This document shows positions 1 to 11,137 of a stretch of 64,000 nt of DNA, piece after piece. A program made the translations under genes and the position numbers. The notes beneath the pieces are model-generated. The model made no database searches and was not told where the DNA came from. It saw nothing but the letters and a program-made list of their open reading frames with translations. Where the stretch lies: positions 6,448,001-6,512,000 of the forward strand of contig JAJTUQ010000002.1 in NCBI GenBank assembly GCA_021399445.1, in the 5' to 3' direction. Position 1 is the stretch's first letter; each line of letters starts with the position of its first letter. This stretch comes from Xylogone sp. PMI_703 (taxonomy: Eukaryota > Ascomycota > Leotiomycetes).

Positions 1-291
1 TCTCTACCTGTGCTAGTTGAGCTTCTTTGCGTCCTGTAAGAACTACTGAGGCACCAGCACGGGCCCAGACTGAAGCTGCGGCCTAGAAATAGTTAGAAGA
101 GATGTAGAGATATATACACGGGAAGGACAAACAGCTCCGATTCCTCCGTATGCCCCAGTAATGATAACGATTTTGCCTTTTTGTGAGTTTGAAGGGTTGG
201 AAGGTAGAAGTTCATCATAAGGATCGCGATGCATTGTTTTTGTAAGCTGGAAAGGAATAGTATAGGTATCGGGGTTGACTTCTTGCGCCAT
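1..291 (-). CDS. Short-chain dehydrogenase/reductase, N-terminal part (runs off the window)
   Basis: Two exons can be read: 291-133 and 82-1 (open at the window edge), joined across a 50-base intron with GTTTGT donor and TTTCTAG acceptor. The spliced product has a 37-residue leader ending in a DPYDELLPSNPSNS-type segment, then KGKIVIITGAYGGIGA, the TGxxxGxG dinucleotide-binding motif of classical SDRs, then a beta-2 strand ending VVLTGRKEAQ. TGR after beta-2 is compatible with NADP(H) preference, but this is inference. The Met at 291 is preferred over an in-frame Met at 357 because fungal relatives begin close to the LPSNP segment. The catalytic Ser-Tyr-Lys part lies outside the window, so activity and substrate cannot be judged. 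It is the outermost oxidoreductase of the left arm, transcribed away from the other genes, with a repeated promoter motif 390-450 bp upstream. Confidence 0.85.
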
Positions 292-1610
292 TTTATGATT
301 AAATTGGTGAGGATTTTGTGTGTCTTTGCAGATAGTATAAAGGTATAAAGAGTACAAATGTTCAGCTACTGCTTCTTGATGTATCCTTCAGATATGATCA
401 ACTTATATATATATTTGTTACTACCCTTCCATCTCATGAACACTGAGCCTTAGAATCCTATTACCCTGTAGTATGGTGTGAGTCAATGTTGCTAACTGGG
501 TCACCCAGTTGGAACTAGACAGAGCTACCGTCGCATTTACTGTAGCATTTCTAATCAATAATTTTTAAGCAAGTATTTGGCATCATTTCCTGGCTGTTTA
601 TAGGGTTGTTAAAGGTTCTCAGAAGCATTGTCTGATAAATATTGCAATATATTACTTGTTTCAGAAACTCGATGTCCAGTTTCGCGTCGTCCTTCCTCCT
701 ATGCGTATCAATGGCCACCCTCGTGTCGTCCTTCCTGTCCGAAGACGTAAACTGAGATTTATGGACTCTCTGATTAGAAATCCATTGTTTGGCTACGAAT
801 GCTAATATAGCGGCTTATTTAGTCTGCCTTTTTACGCCTTGAGTGAATCTATTATATGCCCGCGTAATATCTCTTCTGCCTCCTTCGTATTCAGGAACTG
901 CCAACGTTCAATCACTTTCTTTTTATAATCCTCAATGTATTAGATTCTACATTTATATACTCTTCAAGAACTATGTTAGTATAATAAAAGGCCCCTTGCA
1001 AACACTTGGACAAAGACAGAAGCGTGTAGAGCAATTTATACGATTAACTTCTGCCAGCTTTATTCCATACAAACCCTAGTCTCTAGAATTTCCTTGAATA
1101 TCACCCTTTCCATAAACCCTGATGAGGAGTATCCTGAACTAATCAGGAAAAGTTATAAGCTACATGAACGTGATTCACTACTTTATGCCGAAGTATGTGA
1201 TGGTTTGTGATGTGCGCCCTTCATCTCTAACAACAGTAAATCAGCATAGAATGAGCAATTACGACTTCAAACAGCAAGGGACAGGGTGAAGACAAGTTGA
1301 TCCAGCAAAATCTGCAATACCAGTATTATTCATGGCATTATTTAGATCTGTCAGCTGAAAACTTGGTGGCTCTTATAGATTAGACCCTGTGCAGATGTTA
1401 CAGATATAAGTCATGAGACCATTTTGAACATTTGATAGAACTGTTCTTGTCGACAAATGCGCTTGTAGTACTTAGTCTCGAACGGCTAATCTCTCTTGGG
1501 AGTGTTTACAGGACTGTGATTATCAGGACTCAATCTGTGATCTTTGCACACTGTCTCAGTTGTTCTGACATTTTATAATTCCATATGCTGGACTATATGT
1601 CGCACGATTC
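292..1610. other. Intergenic region between two minus-strand SDR genes
   Basis: No reading frame here resembles a known protein; the longest (78 codons near 843-1079) has no family signature. The region holds two copies of a CGTGTCGTCCTTCCT-like motif (683-736, listed separately). Base composition is ordinary, unlike the AT-rich transposon block. Confidence 0.6.
683..736. promoter_or_regulatory. Repeated putative regulator-binding motif, two copies
   Basis: CGCGTCGTCCTTCCTCC (683-699) and CCTCGTGTCGTCCTTCCT (719-736) lie 20 bp apart, about 390-450 bp upstream of the SDR start at 291. The second copy is identical over 18 bases to 56247-56264, upstream of the reductase gene on the far side of the transposon block. 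A role as a binding site of one of the two local Zn2Cys6 regulators is inference. Confidence 0.4.
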
Positions 1611-2476
1611 TCACTCATCCTTTGGAGCCTGCATAACAACGGCATCATTAACAACAGCCTCAGAAAAGCTAACGTAGCCCTGTCCTTTCACAAAAGTCGC
1701 ACTCCATGACCCCTGAGTCTTAGCCCCTATCAATTGAGAATAAAACTCGGCGTGAGCTAGGCCATCAATGGCGCCGTATACTGGATCCCCATTTGGTTTT
1801 CGTTCGTCAGCAAAGTAAAATCTATACAGCGGTTACCTATCCAGACTTAAACTCGATAATCTACTTGCAAAACTCACTTGTAACCATGATCTTTGTATTC
1901 TTCAGCCAAGTAGTGAATTAAATGTGCTGCCCCGGCTTTTCCAACTCCTTGAGACAATAGGGGTCGAACAACCATGAAGGGGAGCTTATTACCAGTATAT
2001 ATAAATACCCTGGGCGAATCCGAGAGCAAGGCGGCGAAAGATTTTATGGCCAGGTGGGCAGCAATGTATGCAGACACAATATTGATATTGTTATCAGTTT
2101 GAAAGGCTGCAATCTGCTGATCGAGAGGACTCGAAGAATTCATCATAATAGAGGAAGCTACCAAGGCAACATGATCCTTAGAATTTTTTATTGATTTTTT
2201 TAAAACTAAAATTTAAGACGATATTAAAAAGAACATACCATTGTAGATTACGACGCTTGGATGACCAAGCTTTTTAACAACTTTGGAAAATATGTCTTCG
2301 ACCGAAGCTGGGTCTGAGAGATCTGCCTGTATCTGAAGATAGTCCTCTGCGCTGCTTGCATGCTTGCTTGTGCGCGACACTACGGCAATTTGATAGCCTT
2401 GTGCTGCGAATGCCTGGGCAACATCGACTCCAACATTAGGTCCATAACCAAGGATAAGTAAAACTTTGTTATTCAT
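1611..2476 (-). CDS. Atypical short-chain dehydrogenase, 242 aa, three exons
   Basis: Exons 2476-2239, 2157-1878 and 1821-1611 splice in frame to 242 residues. Introns run 2238-2158 (GTATGT...TAG) and 1877-1822 (GTGAGT...TAG). The N-terminus NNKVLLILGYGPNVGVDVAQ is a Rossmann beta-alpha-beta with a GxGxxxG-like turn rather than the classical TGxxxGxG. Then follow VVSRT after beta-2, LQADLSDP (the conserved Asp after beta-3) and VVIYNA (the NAG-like strand beta-4). The usual YxxxK pair is not seen: the position after FIYTGN holds GVGKAGAAHLIHYL, so this belongs to the fungal SDR subgroup with a degenerate active site. The C-terminus has VDG/IDG-LAHAEFYSQL and a WSATFVKGQGYVSF end typical of that subgroup. 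The gene looks intact. Substrate is unknown. It may be a tailoring reductase of the surrounding metabolite-type gene group. Confidence 0.85.
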
Positions 2477-3175
2477 TTCAAAGAGGAATCTTAATATGCT
2501 CCTAAATATGTTTCTCTTCTGTTATCAGTTTCGAATTTAGCCTGGAAAGGCTAAGTCAGGCGTCATCTGAGGCTTGTGGAACTTTTAAGTCCCAGGTATG
2601 ATGGCTTGAGAGTACATAAAATCACAATAAACTTGGACACTTAGATTTATAAGCGTCTATACCAGATTAAAATTATAATCTCCGAACGCCGAGTATGACA
2701 TGTTTAGTTTGTTGAGATTTTCAGGAGTTAGTGGCGTTTGACGGACCGATCATGATTGTAAGGGAATTAGAGTTCGCACATTCTTGCCAGCCTCTCGTAA
2801 CTTCGTAAGTCACCACTTCGGCAGGGGGTGTAAGAATCCTTAGAATGCTACCGCATTTTCTGAATGATTCTGTAATTTAACTATAACGGTAATCTGATCT
2901 ATATTTTCATTAGTCAGAGCTTGATTTGAATAGAGTTCGCATTTTCCTACCGACTTCCTGTAATTAGGACATTGCAGCTTAATTAAAGGTTTGTTCCGAA
3001 TAAGCCCTTTGGTCACTGTCTTCATAGCTTCATCCGACTTTTAAATATTGTATTAGTGAAGGGAAATTAACCAATTTATTTTACATTTTTCCTCGTATCG
3101 ACTGAATCTACTTCTTTTGCTTGCGGCCACTTAAAAACAATTTTCTATTGTATTTATTAATTTACATATTTCAAG
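2477..3175. other. Divergent intergenic region between the SDR and the MFS exporter
   Basis: This 0.7-kb spacer separates two divergently transcribed genes and so should hold both promoters. A segment starting GAGTTCGCACATTC near 2769 recurs in diverged form starting GAGTTCGCATTTTC near 2932, suggesting an old local duplication. A 61-codon frame at 2840-3025 has no recognisable content and is not annotated. Confidence 0.5.
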
Positions 3176-5002
3176 ATGAGTGCGGCAGCTATTCCCACCA
3201 CTCCTCCTGAAAAGAATAACAACCCCGGCGAGAGATTGCAAGGAGAGCTCTCAGCCTACAGCGAAGTGACGCTATCCCCTAACTTGCCTGAGCAAGAATC
3301 AAGAGAAGAACCCTTAGAAAGTAAAGAAAAATCAACGCTAGACGGTGAGGATATCGAATATCCACATGGAGCCAGACTCGCAGGTACTACAGTACGGATA
3401 TCTAACCCTTTCCTGCGACTATTATAATAACTCTTCTTGATAGGTTGCACTCTGCTTGTCGGTGTTGTGCTTTTCTTTGGATAATACTATTATAGCAACC
3501 GCCATCCCTCGTATCACGGATGAATTCAAGACCATCAACGATGTTGGATGGTATGCTTCGGCATATCTTCTTGCTGGCTGCGCTCCGCAGTTAATATATG
3601 GCAGGCTCTATACGTTCTACGACATCAAGCTGATCTACCTCATCGCGATGTTTATTTTTGAGGTTGGATCGCTTGTATGTGGAGTTGCACCTAACTCATC
3701 TGCTCTTATCGTTGGTCGTGCTATTGCAGGACTTGGTGGTGCTGGAATCTTTTCTGGTGCGATGCTTATTATTTCAAAGACTGTCCCATTGCAGCAGCGA
3801 CCTACGTATACGTCTCTCATTGGTGCAATGTTTGGAATTGCTTCAGTTATTGCACCGTTGATAGGAGGTGCGCTCACTGATAAATCGACTTGGAGATGGT
3901 GCTTTTACATGAATTTACCGATCGGCGGCGTCACAATTTTTTACATTCTTTTCTTCTACAAGTCTCCTGGAAGAGCAATTGTCCCAGTATCTAGTTGGAA
4001 AGCGCAACTAAAACAATTCGACATCGTCGGTACATTTCTCTTTGTTCCTGCAGTCGTTTGTCTACTTTTGGCATTACAATTCGGTGGGTCAAAATACCCA
4101 TGGCATAATGGAAGGATTATCGCCTTATTCATTCTGTCCGGACTGCTTTCGATTGCATTTATAATCGTACAAATCTGGAAGCAGGAGAATGCAACTGTGC
4201 CGCCGCGGATATTCAAACAGCGAAATGTCTGGGGTTCTGTGGTATTCAACATAACACTCGGTGCCTCCTTTTTTGTCGTTGTCTACTTTGTAAGCTTCTT
4301 CCCTATCTATTCTTTAAATACCTTGCTAATGCCATTCTTTCAAAGATTCCAATATGGTTTCAGGCCATAAAAGGCGCCTCTCCCATTAAATCCGGAGTTA
4401 TGAATATTCCAATGGTTCTTGCAGTAATTATCTTCACTTTTATCTCTGGTGGAGGTATTACTGCGTCAGGTTATTATGGGCCGTTCTTACTTTTTTCGTC
4501 GGTCTTATCCTCAATTGGCGTTGGGCTGCTCACAACATTTCATGTTGATACAAGCCATTCGGCATGGATTGGATACCAAGTTCTCTACGGAATCGGCATC
4601 GGTGCCGGCATGCAAGTCTGCTTCGTTGTTGTCCAAGCTGCACTTCCACCAGCTGATATTCCCGTTGCGATGGCTTTAGTCGTATTTGCACAAACATTAG
4701 GAGGGGCGATTTTTGTTTCAGTCTCTGACAATATCTTTTCTAACCTACTGATTAAAAACCTGAAGGAGATTGTACCTAGTGTAACTCCATCGATTGTTTC
4801 CTCCGCAGGTGCGACAAATCTTAAAAATGTTATTGACCCTCAGTTCTTGCCGGGAGTTCTGGTGGCATATAATCATGCAATCACACAGACATGGTATACA
4901 GCGGTTGCTCTAGCCTCGGTTTCAATTATTGGAGTCGCCGCGGTTGACTGGACCATTTCTCTGAAGGACAAGAATATTGATATGGCCGCTGCTGCTGCTT
5001 AA
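3176..5002 (+). CDS. MFS efflux transporter, 14-TMS DHA2-like, 572 aa
   Basis: Exons 3176-3391, 3444-4289 and 4346-5002 splice in frame (72 + 282 + 218 codons before the stop). Introns are GTACGG...TAG and GTAAGC...AAG. Residues 1-65 form a hydrophilic acidic cytosolic tail. Membrane segments follow, with the family landmarks LDNTIIATAIPRITDEF in the first helix, GRAIAGLGGAG in the helix 4-5 region, and WRWCFYMNLPIGG after helix 6, which marks 14-helix drug:H+ antiporters. IWFQAIKGASPIKSGV after the second intron is the usual start of the C-terminal half. The length fits the family (about 550-590). It most likely exports a toxic or secreted small molecule at the plasma membrane. Its position beside SDR genes and a Zn2Cys6 regulator fits self-protection or export for a metabolite pathway. 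The gene appears intact; the substrate cannot be read from sequence. Confidence 0.9.
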
Positions 5003-5535
5003 GTTTTGTTGAACATAAGCTGATGTTTGAAACAAAAACTAGTGTTCATACGGACAATAATATTTTCTTTTGTACTTTAATTCTTCTGTGTACATAAAAG
5101 TAGATTTTCTGCTTTACTTGCAATTTCTGGTTATCTTATAATAGACCCTGTCGTTAGGCCGGCTTATATACTTCATTAAATCATGGAATTCCATATCTTG
5201 GTAAATCTAGTATTTAATAACAGTAGAATTTACAGCATGCCACTCTATACTCAGGCAGCAGTTAACATGACGTAGGGTCAAATGCTTACAAATAGGTGTG
5301 GTGTGAGTGATGTTATTTTCATTACTAATTTGGACAACCAAAATCTAATGTTAGCGTTTTATTAACAACCCTTCAATATCACTGCAATCCTGTGAGACCA
5401 TAATACTTAGCTATACGTTCACGCCTTTCTCCGTACATTAGTTGGTTAAGTTTATTGTCACAAAAAAGAATTGGTCCTGAACAGAATTATTGAGATCCAA
5501 TTACATGAAATTCACCAATACGAGTGGTATCTTTA
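5003..5535. other. Intergenic region, MFS terminator side and regulator promoter
   Basis: No coding potential seen. Several AT-rich stretches follow the MFS stop (for example TTAATTCTTCTG near 5078 and ACATAAAAG near 5093) and could serve 3'-end formation. The remainder is the 5' flank of the Zn2Cys6 gene. Confidence 0.45.
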
Positions 5536-7332
5536 ATGACTACTAATCAGCAAGAACAGAGCAAACGGCAATCTTGTTGGACATGCAAAGGTTTTTAACA
5601 CAGCCCCTTGTTGATAATAAGTAATTTATCTTCTGACCTGGGATTAGACCGCAAAGTCCGGTGTGATAAATACTTCCCCGTCTGCATTAATTGCACAAGA
5701 GGGAAGAGACAATGTGTCCGTTCAGTAGTACGACTATCATGGCCTGAAATAAATAATCGCCGCCGATTTATTACTAGCAGTCACTCCTACCCAGGGTTTA
5801 ACATCCCAGAAACACAACAGAATCGAACCCTCACTTTTATCAACACATCCTATTGGGATGTGACACTGAGTATGGAGCTGGATGAGAGCAGAATATCCCG
5901 TAATAGCTTATTCTCTATCGCCTACGGCTGTATATTTTGCTAATAGCTCACAGCTGCACACTTCAACTACTGGGCGTATGAGATACCAAGACACCTTTCG
6001 CAGATTCCGCAGCCAGGCCTAGAAAACCAGGCACTGCTATCATACTGTAAGATATAGCTATAATAGAACTCGTTATCTGCATAATGGCCTATTTTCTAAG
6101 ATAAAATAGTTGATGGGAACATATCCACCCTGTTGGCTCCATTTGGGGATAGCAGTACAATTTCACGCGCACTTTTCAGAATGGCTTTAGCAGATGAGAC
6201 CCCTGCATCCAGTTCAGTTCTTCATGCAATCCTAGCCCTGTCATCATTGAAATTATATGGGATTCAAAGCGGCTCACCATTCAAAAACAAAGCAATATCA
6301 ATGCTCTCTTCCTCGTTAGAGAGACAGATGGATATCGGCATGTATCTACGAGTTCTTGCTACAAGCTTGTTGTTAAGCACCTATGAGGTAAGAAGAAAAT
6401 TGTTATTTGAGTTTATGTTGATCCAAATTATATATAGATTTCGAACACCACGGAACTTTTGGTGGATTGGACATTTTTTTTATGTGGAGCCATCAAAGTT
6501 GCTAAAGCGATGGCTTTACCTCGAGTTTTAGATAACGAGGAGACAATATTGCTTGACTGGCTCTTCGGTCATACTCTCCTTGCACAATTCAGTCAATTCC
6601 ATTGGGTTCAACACGAATCATGCGTGTATCGTCATCCTTGCAATGAAGACCCAGAGTTAAGGGTTGTTTATTCAAAAGTCCCGCATAGGTCACATGTAAG
6701 ACATGCTTGATCTACTTTCAACAAAATAATTACTAACTCAAGGTCAGATTGTAAGCTTCTTAGGGTGCTCTTTAGAGTTCTTAGACATATTGTCCTCAAT
6801 TCGCTCTGCCGTACTGCCTAAAGAGAATCCTCATTTTTTATCTGAAAAACACAGGAGGGAACTGGCCTCTATAGAATTACAGCTTCGATCAATCCGACAA
6901 GATAGTGAAACTTCTACATCTGATTCACCTAAGGTGCAATCGAGAATAGAACAGGTTGCAGAGCTATATAGGCTTGCTGGACTAGTCTATCTCCACCGGG
7001 CTGCACAAAGAACTCGAGTGGGTTTTCCGCCAACCGAAGGCTTCGTACAGAAAGCCTTCAGCATTATAGAGGTCCTTGGTTACTGTGAAGCCTTATGGCC
7101 ACTCTTCATTATTGGATGCGAAGCCAGGTCAGATGAACAGAGAATGAAAATACTAGAGGTATTTTCAGCAACACAGCAGATGCGAGACACCGGCAACATT
7201 AGGTCAACTAAGAAAATGATTGAAGCGGCCTGGATTCAGCATGATTTATGCGAAGAAGGAGAAGATGCGGATTACCCATCAAAGATCAATGCCCTTATGA
7301 GTGCCCACCAGATCTTACCAACATTCATTTGA
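5536..7332 (+). CDS. Zn2Cys6 transcription factor (Fungal_trans_2 type), 506 aa, six exons
   Basis: Exons 5536-5590, 5648-5899, 5954-6046, 6110-6387, 6438-6695 and 6748-7332 join in a single frame of 506 residues with GT...AG introns of 50-63 bases. The first intron splits the zinc cluster, as is common in this family. Cysteines lie at about residues 14, 17, 24, 31, 34 and 41 (C-x2-C-x6-C-x6-C-x2-C-x6-C). VRLSWPE, RRRFI and FINTSYWDV follow, the usual linker of C6 regulators, then RMALADETPASSSVLHAILALSSL and a helical C-terminal regulatory domain ending in VLGYCEALWPLFIIGCEA. All landmarks are present, so the gene is judged intact although no long single-exon frame exists. It is probably a nuclear activator of neighbouring genes. 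It ends about 320 bp from the transposon block. Confidence 0.85.
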
Positions 7333-7649
7333 AAGCGCATATTGAGTGCACAACTGACATAGCAAAATTTTATCATTCTTAGACATTCTAAATGAATAGG
7401 TCAGATGGTCAGCAATAATTTCAGTCAATATGAATCATTACCAAATGTTAGAAGCGTTTTGTTAGAAAATTATGGCCTCGTAAATCGCGTTAAGCAGTGG
7501 GAGCTAAGATTGTAACCTCGTTAATGGCATTTCAGAGATAGACTTTCTAAGAAGTAGTTTTGACTTGGAATACAATACAGGATAAAATAGAAACATGATG
7601 AAACCAACCTGTGATGTAAGCAAACATAAACAAACGGCGATTAGCATCT
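7333..7649. other. Intergenic region up to the transposon insertion site
   Basis: No gene or RNA seen. The last five bases before the transposon (7650-7654, CTGTC) are the left target-site duplication. The native sequence continues at 55779. Confidence 0.6.
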
Positions 7650-7654
7650 CTGTC

Positions 7655-7848
7655 TGTTGGTTCATACCAGCACGTGCCTATCACGTACATGTAAGCTAAA
7701 CCTATTCCGGAGGAGAGCCGTAGCCGTAAGCTATATAACCCCTCCGGCCATACGTAGTAGAAACAACAACCATCTCCCAATATAACGCAATTAGCATACC
7801 GTAATTACAGTATTACGTCGTGCCACACGTTATGGGAGTATACCGACA
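7655..7848 (+). repeat. Element A 5' LTR (194 bp)
   Basis: Begins TGTTGGTTCATA and ends TACCGACA; near-perfect TG...CA inverted ends. It is less mutated than the 3' copy: it keeps CACGTGCC and CACGTACATG where the other has CATATGCC and CATGTACATA. All differences noticed are C/T or G/A. Confidence 0.9.
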
Positions 7849-8358
7849 TTGATCAGTTTGTACATACAGATCAGGAAGCCACGCAATCGAATACAGGAAT
7901 AACCGGTTCAGAATTGAGATATTCTATGCAAGGCGACATATTACAGTGCTACCGTGAATACTACCAATACTCAACCGACTTTCTTATTCAGGAGTATGAA
8001 CTTCGGGAATTACGATTTCTATACAGGGCGACATATTAGAGTGCTGCCATGATATCGTCAATACTCTAGTCAAAAGGGGGAGATCTCGTATCAATTGATT
8101 GCATGAAAACAGCCGGTTTCTCTTCAATTGTTAAGACCTCTTACCAAGTTATAGACGGCCTGCCTCTAGCCATACTCTTCATATTTCACTGAAATCACTG
8201 AATTCTACATTCTTTTTACCCCAAACCTTCGATTCGATTCATCCCACTTTGGAAACCTCCACTCGACCGAAAAGGAAGCCAATCAGAACCTTCATTTAAG
8301 CAAATTTTTCATACGATAATTATTAATATCAGAGATCCGGAACCCGAGAATAGCTAAA

Positions 8359-9467
8359 ATGTCCCATCTTATAAATACACCAGGCACGCCAGGCACACCA
8401 GCAAATACGCCTGATATCCGGTCATAAGAAGAGAAAAGCAGGAAATGGCAATACAGTCTTAACTTGACTAATACTATTACTGATAAAGACATAAAAGACT
8501 TTATAGTCACTAAGATTCATAACTATAAAGTCGGAAATAACTTTGACGATAACCTATAGACTTTATTTCAGGAAGACTTTAAGGATTTCAAGGCCAATAC
8601 TTTTAGAAAAGTATCACCAAAAGTTTATATAGATTTGTGGATATACTTACACTATAATGATATACACATATAACCATATAACCACAACCTGACTATATAT
8701 CAGATACTGTTCAATATACTCCAAGAAACCGAGCTAATACCATAGACCCAAGATAATGTTAATTAAACTATTGCTGACCTCCGAAAAGGGACAATTATTA
8801 TATCTTATATCGTAGAAATCAAAGACTTATCGGTTATAATAAGATCAAGGTTTATACTAACTACAGAAGTGGAGAAACTATTTTTTCTACTAGTACAGAC
8901 TGTAGAGTGTAAAACTATAAAACACACCTTTGATAAAGTTAATATTATTAATCGAACTTTTGTTGATTGAACTATTAAGCCAGAAATCTTAGAATTTATA
9001 CCTTAACTTAAATCAACTATATTTACAGATTCTAAGCTACTTTCGGAGCTCATTAAGTATTATACTGAAAACATGAAATACGACAGAATTAATGATAACT
9101 TTAATTAAAAGTGTTATATATTCGAAAGTAATTATAAAAAACTTGATATACCTGTGAGACTATACACAAAAGTTTTCCTGACAATATTGACTAGACTTAC
9201 TAAAGATACATATTACATGAACAATGTTGACTACCTTACGTATAAGGGAATATATAACCATATTCGAGGTTTCTACAAAAGACCAGAGCATCAGATCAAT
9301 ATCCTGACCTCATAGAATAACATTGATTTAATCTTCATCATGAATAAAAATACTGACAAGAATATATTCTAGTATATACAAGAGCTATTTACTACACTCC
9401 AGAAGGTTCAGCATAGCCTTGCCCTAAAGCTACGGACCCAATCTTTCTTGATTAATAAGATAATCAA
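8359..9467 (+). pseudogene. Element A gag, 5' part (interrupted by element B)
   Basis: The frame opens at ATG 8359 with MSHLINTPGTPGTPANTP, a Pro/Thr-rich start typical of fungal Copia polyproteins. It continues with a charged helical region (DKDIKDFIVTKIHNYK) consistent with capsid. Stops recur where Gln, Trp or Arg would be expected. The coding sequence breaks at 9467, where B inserted with duplication of ATCAA, and resumes in register at 38584. Assignment rests on position upstream of the protease/integrase of the same element. Confidence 0.7.
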
Positions 9468-9701
9468 TATTAGGGGATGGGTATCCCGGGGTGGTCAACA
9501 GCGAATCATAGGTAAGACAAAGGGTGTGTACAGGTATCTCTTATGTATTCTACAAACTAAATCTTGTTTTTTATATCGTTAAACTTAAGCTCTACTTTAT
9601 ACTGTACAATAGTCATGTGAATGTCCTAGGCAAGGTCCCTTCGCTGGGACTACATTCCCCCCTGGTGGGTGTAATATCCCCTTTACACCTGGCCTTTAAC
9701 A
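9468..9701 (-). repeat. Element B 3' LTR (234 bp)
   Basis: Matches 38345-38578 over its length with transitions. It contains an unusually GC-rich core (about 9625-9670, with GGTCCCTTCGCTGGGAC and CCCCCCTGGTGGG) that stands out in the AT-rich surroundings. A 63-codon plus-strand frame inside it is not a gene. Confidence 0.88.
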
Positions 9702-10827
9702 TTTATCCTTTTTCTTTAAAGCTCTTGTCTTCAAGAACCAGACATAAAAGTTTCATATTCAGTTTCTTTGTATAATATATGATTCTGTAGTATAATACTA
9801 CAAGAATGATGTATATAAGTCTCAGTTAATAATTTATATCTCTCTTTCTCTGATAGGATTTTAGTTATAGTATCTTTTTATGTTTTCTAGTTGTCTTACA
9901 AGGACTAGGCCACTGGCGCATTAGTAATGTATGGCTTAACTGTTACTTTTTGTTCTTGTATGTAAGGGTAAGCTTTTTTTATATATGCTGAAATAATGAA
10001 TTTTCTGATTTAGACAGTAACTTTATAATGTAATATATATTTTACTATTATTTTAGATCAATAAATCAAAGAATTCAATAATCCCTTTTCGTGATCTGGC
10101 TAACTTTAATGATTCACTGGTTATATACATTAGATCATTAGCTATTTAACTTGTTTATAAATATTTCTGATTTTTTTTCTTCTTTTTCTTTTTTACTTTA
10201 TCTTTAATATTTTTACTTATAGCAGAGGTAAATGTTCTCTCTTCTTTTTATAGTCTCCCTTTCACTTTTCTACAGTATTAAATATTATATTTGTTTTTTT
10301 TTGAATTGTTTTTCTTATTTCCTTTTTGAACTATTGATAATCTGGTAAGTTTTTATTTTTCGTTTTTTTTTTGAATTATTATTGAACTTTCCTGACTTTC
10401 TTTACCTAATTCAGTTTTGATTTTAGGACTTTTTATCTTGTGAGTATTTCTTCTTTCTCAGCTTTGGCTTTATATTAATATATCAGTAATATAATTATTT
10501 TTTTTACCTTGAGAAATCTCAGACTAGTTATTATTCTCTTTTTATGTTTATATTGTTTTAAATATGCTAAATATTTGGTTAAAACTCCTGGTCTGATTTG
10601 TAAAAAGGTCGTTAGGTCTGTTAAATATGAAACTTATGTTATAAAATACAAGAACTATTCTTGTATCTTTAGAAAATTTTGTATATGTATAAATATGTTA
10701 ATAACCTTCTCTGATTATACTATTTGTCATCCTTGTCTTTAGCCTGAGTTAGATACAAAATAAACTTCTTTTACTAAATATATAAAGTTGTTTATTAAGT
10801 ACTGTACCTAGTGTAATACCTAAGTAT
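9702..10827 (+). other. Element B 3' non-pol region with candidate antisense reading frame
   Basis: This lies between the B chromodomain and 3' LTR. On the strand opposite to pol, a frame is open over 10509-10742 and continues with isolated stops to the E1 insertion site (10827). Read on after E1 (from 16533), the same frame stays largely open to about 16720. It contains YCFKYAKYLVKTPGLICK and YETYVIKYKNYSC, in which Tyr may stand for Cys changed by RIP. It may be the B counterpart of the antisense gene in G1 and G2. Homology is not shown. The rest of the segment (9718-10508) is T-rich with nothing identifiable. Confidence 0.35.
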
Positions 10828-11057
10828 TGTTGAGATTATGATCGTTATGCTCATATAAGGGAAGTGTTGGTTCACTAGGTACTACTGTAATATAGGGTTG
10901 AATAGGCTTATATTGGCTAATGTATTATATATTTATACTTATATTCAGTATTTAAGGAGTTGTACCCTTAAATACTCTTTTACCGGATTATTAGTCATTC
11001 TACTCTGATCGTATAACTACTAAGTACCAGTATACTCTGCTCCTATAATTCCTAACA
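10828..11057 (-). repeat. E1 3' LTR (230 bp)
   Basis: It contains the family hairpin AGTATTTAAGGAGTTGTACC...ATACT and, at its upstream end, the conserved GGAGCAGAG segment. The purine-rich AAATAAGAG (minus strand) next to it is a likely polypurine tract. Confidence 0.88.
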
Positions 11058-11137
11058 CTCTTATTTAAATCATACAAATACTATAATATAATTTATATCA
11101 ATTTCACTTCGTCAACATTATTTTTCAGTCATTCTTA

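Noticed and set aside
843..1079. 78-codon plus-strand frame
   Set aside because: No motif, no family resemblance, no supporting context; length expected by chance.
7547..7780. 77-codon minus-strand frame
   Set aside because: It runs across the boundary between host DNA and the element A LTR, so it cannot be an ancestral gene.
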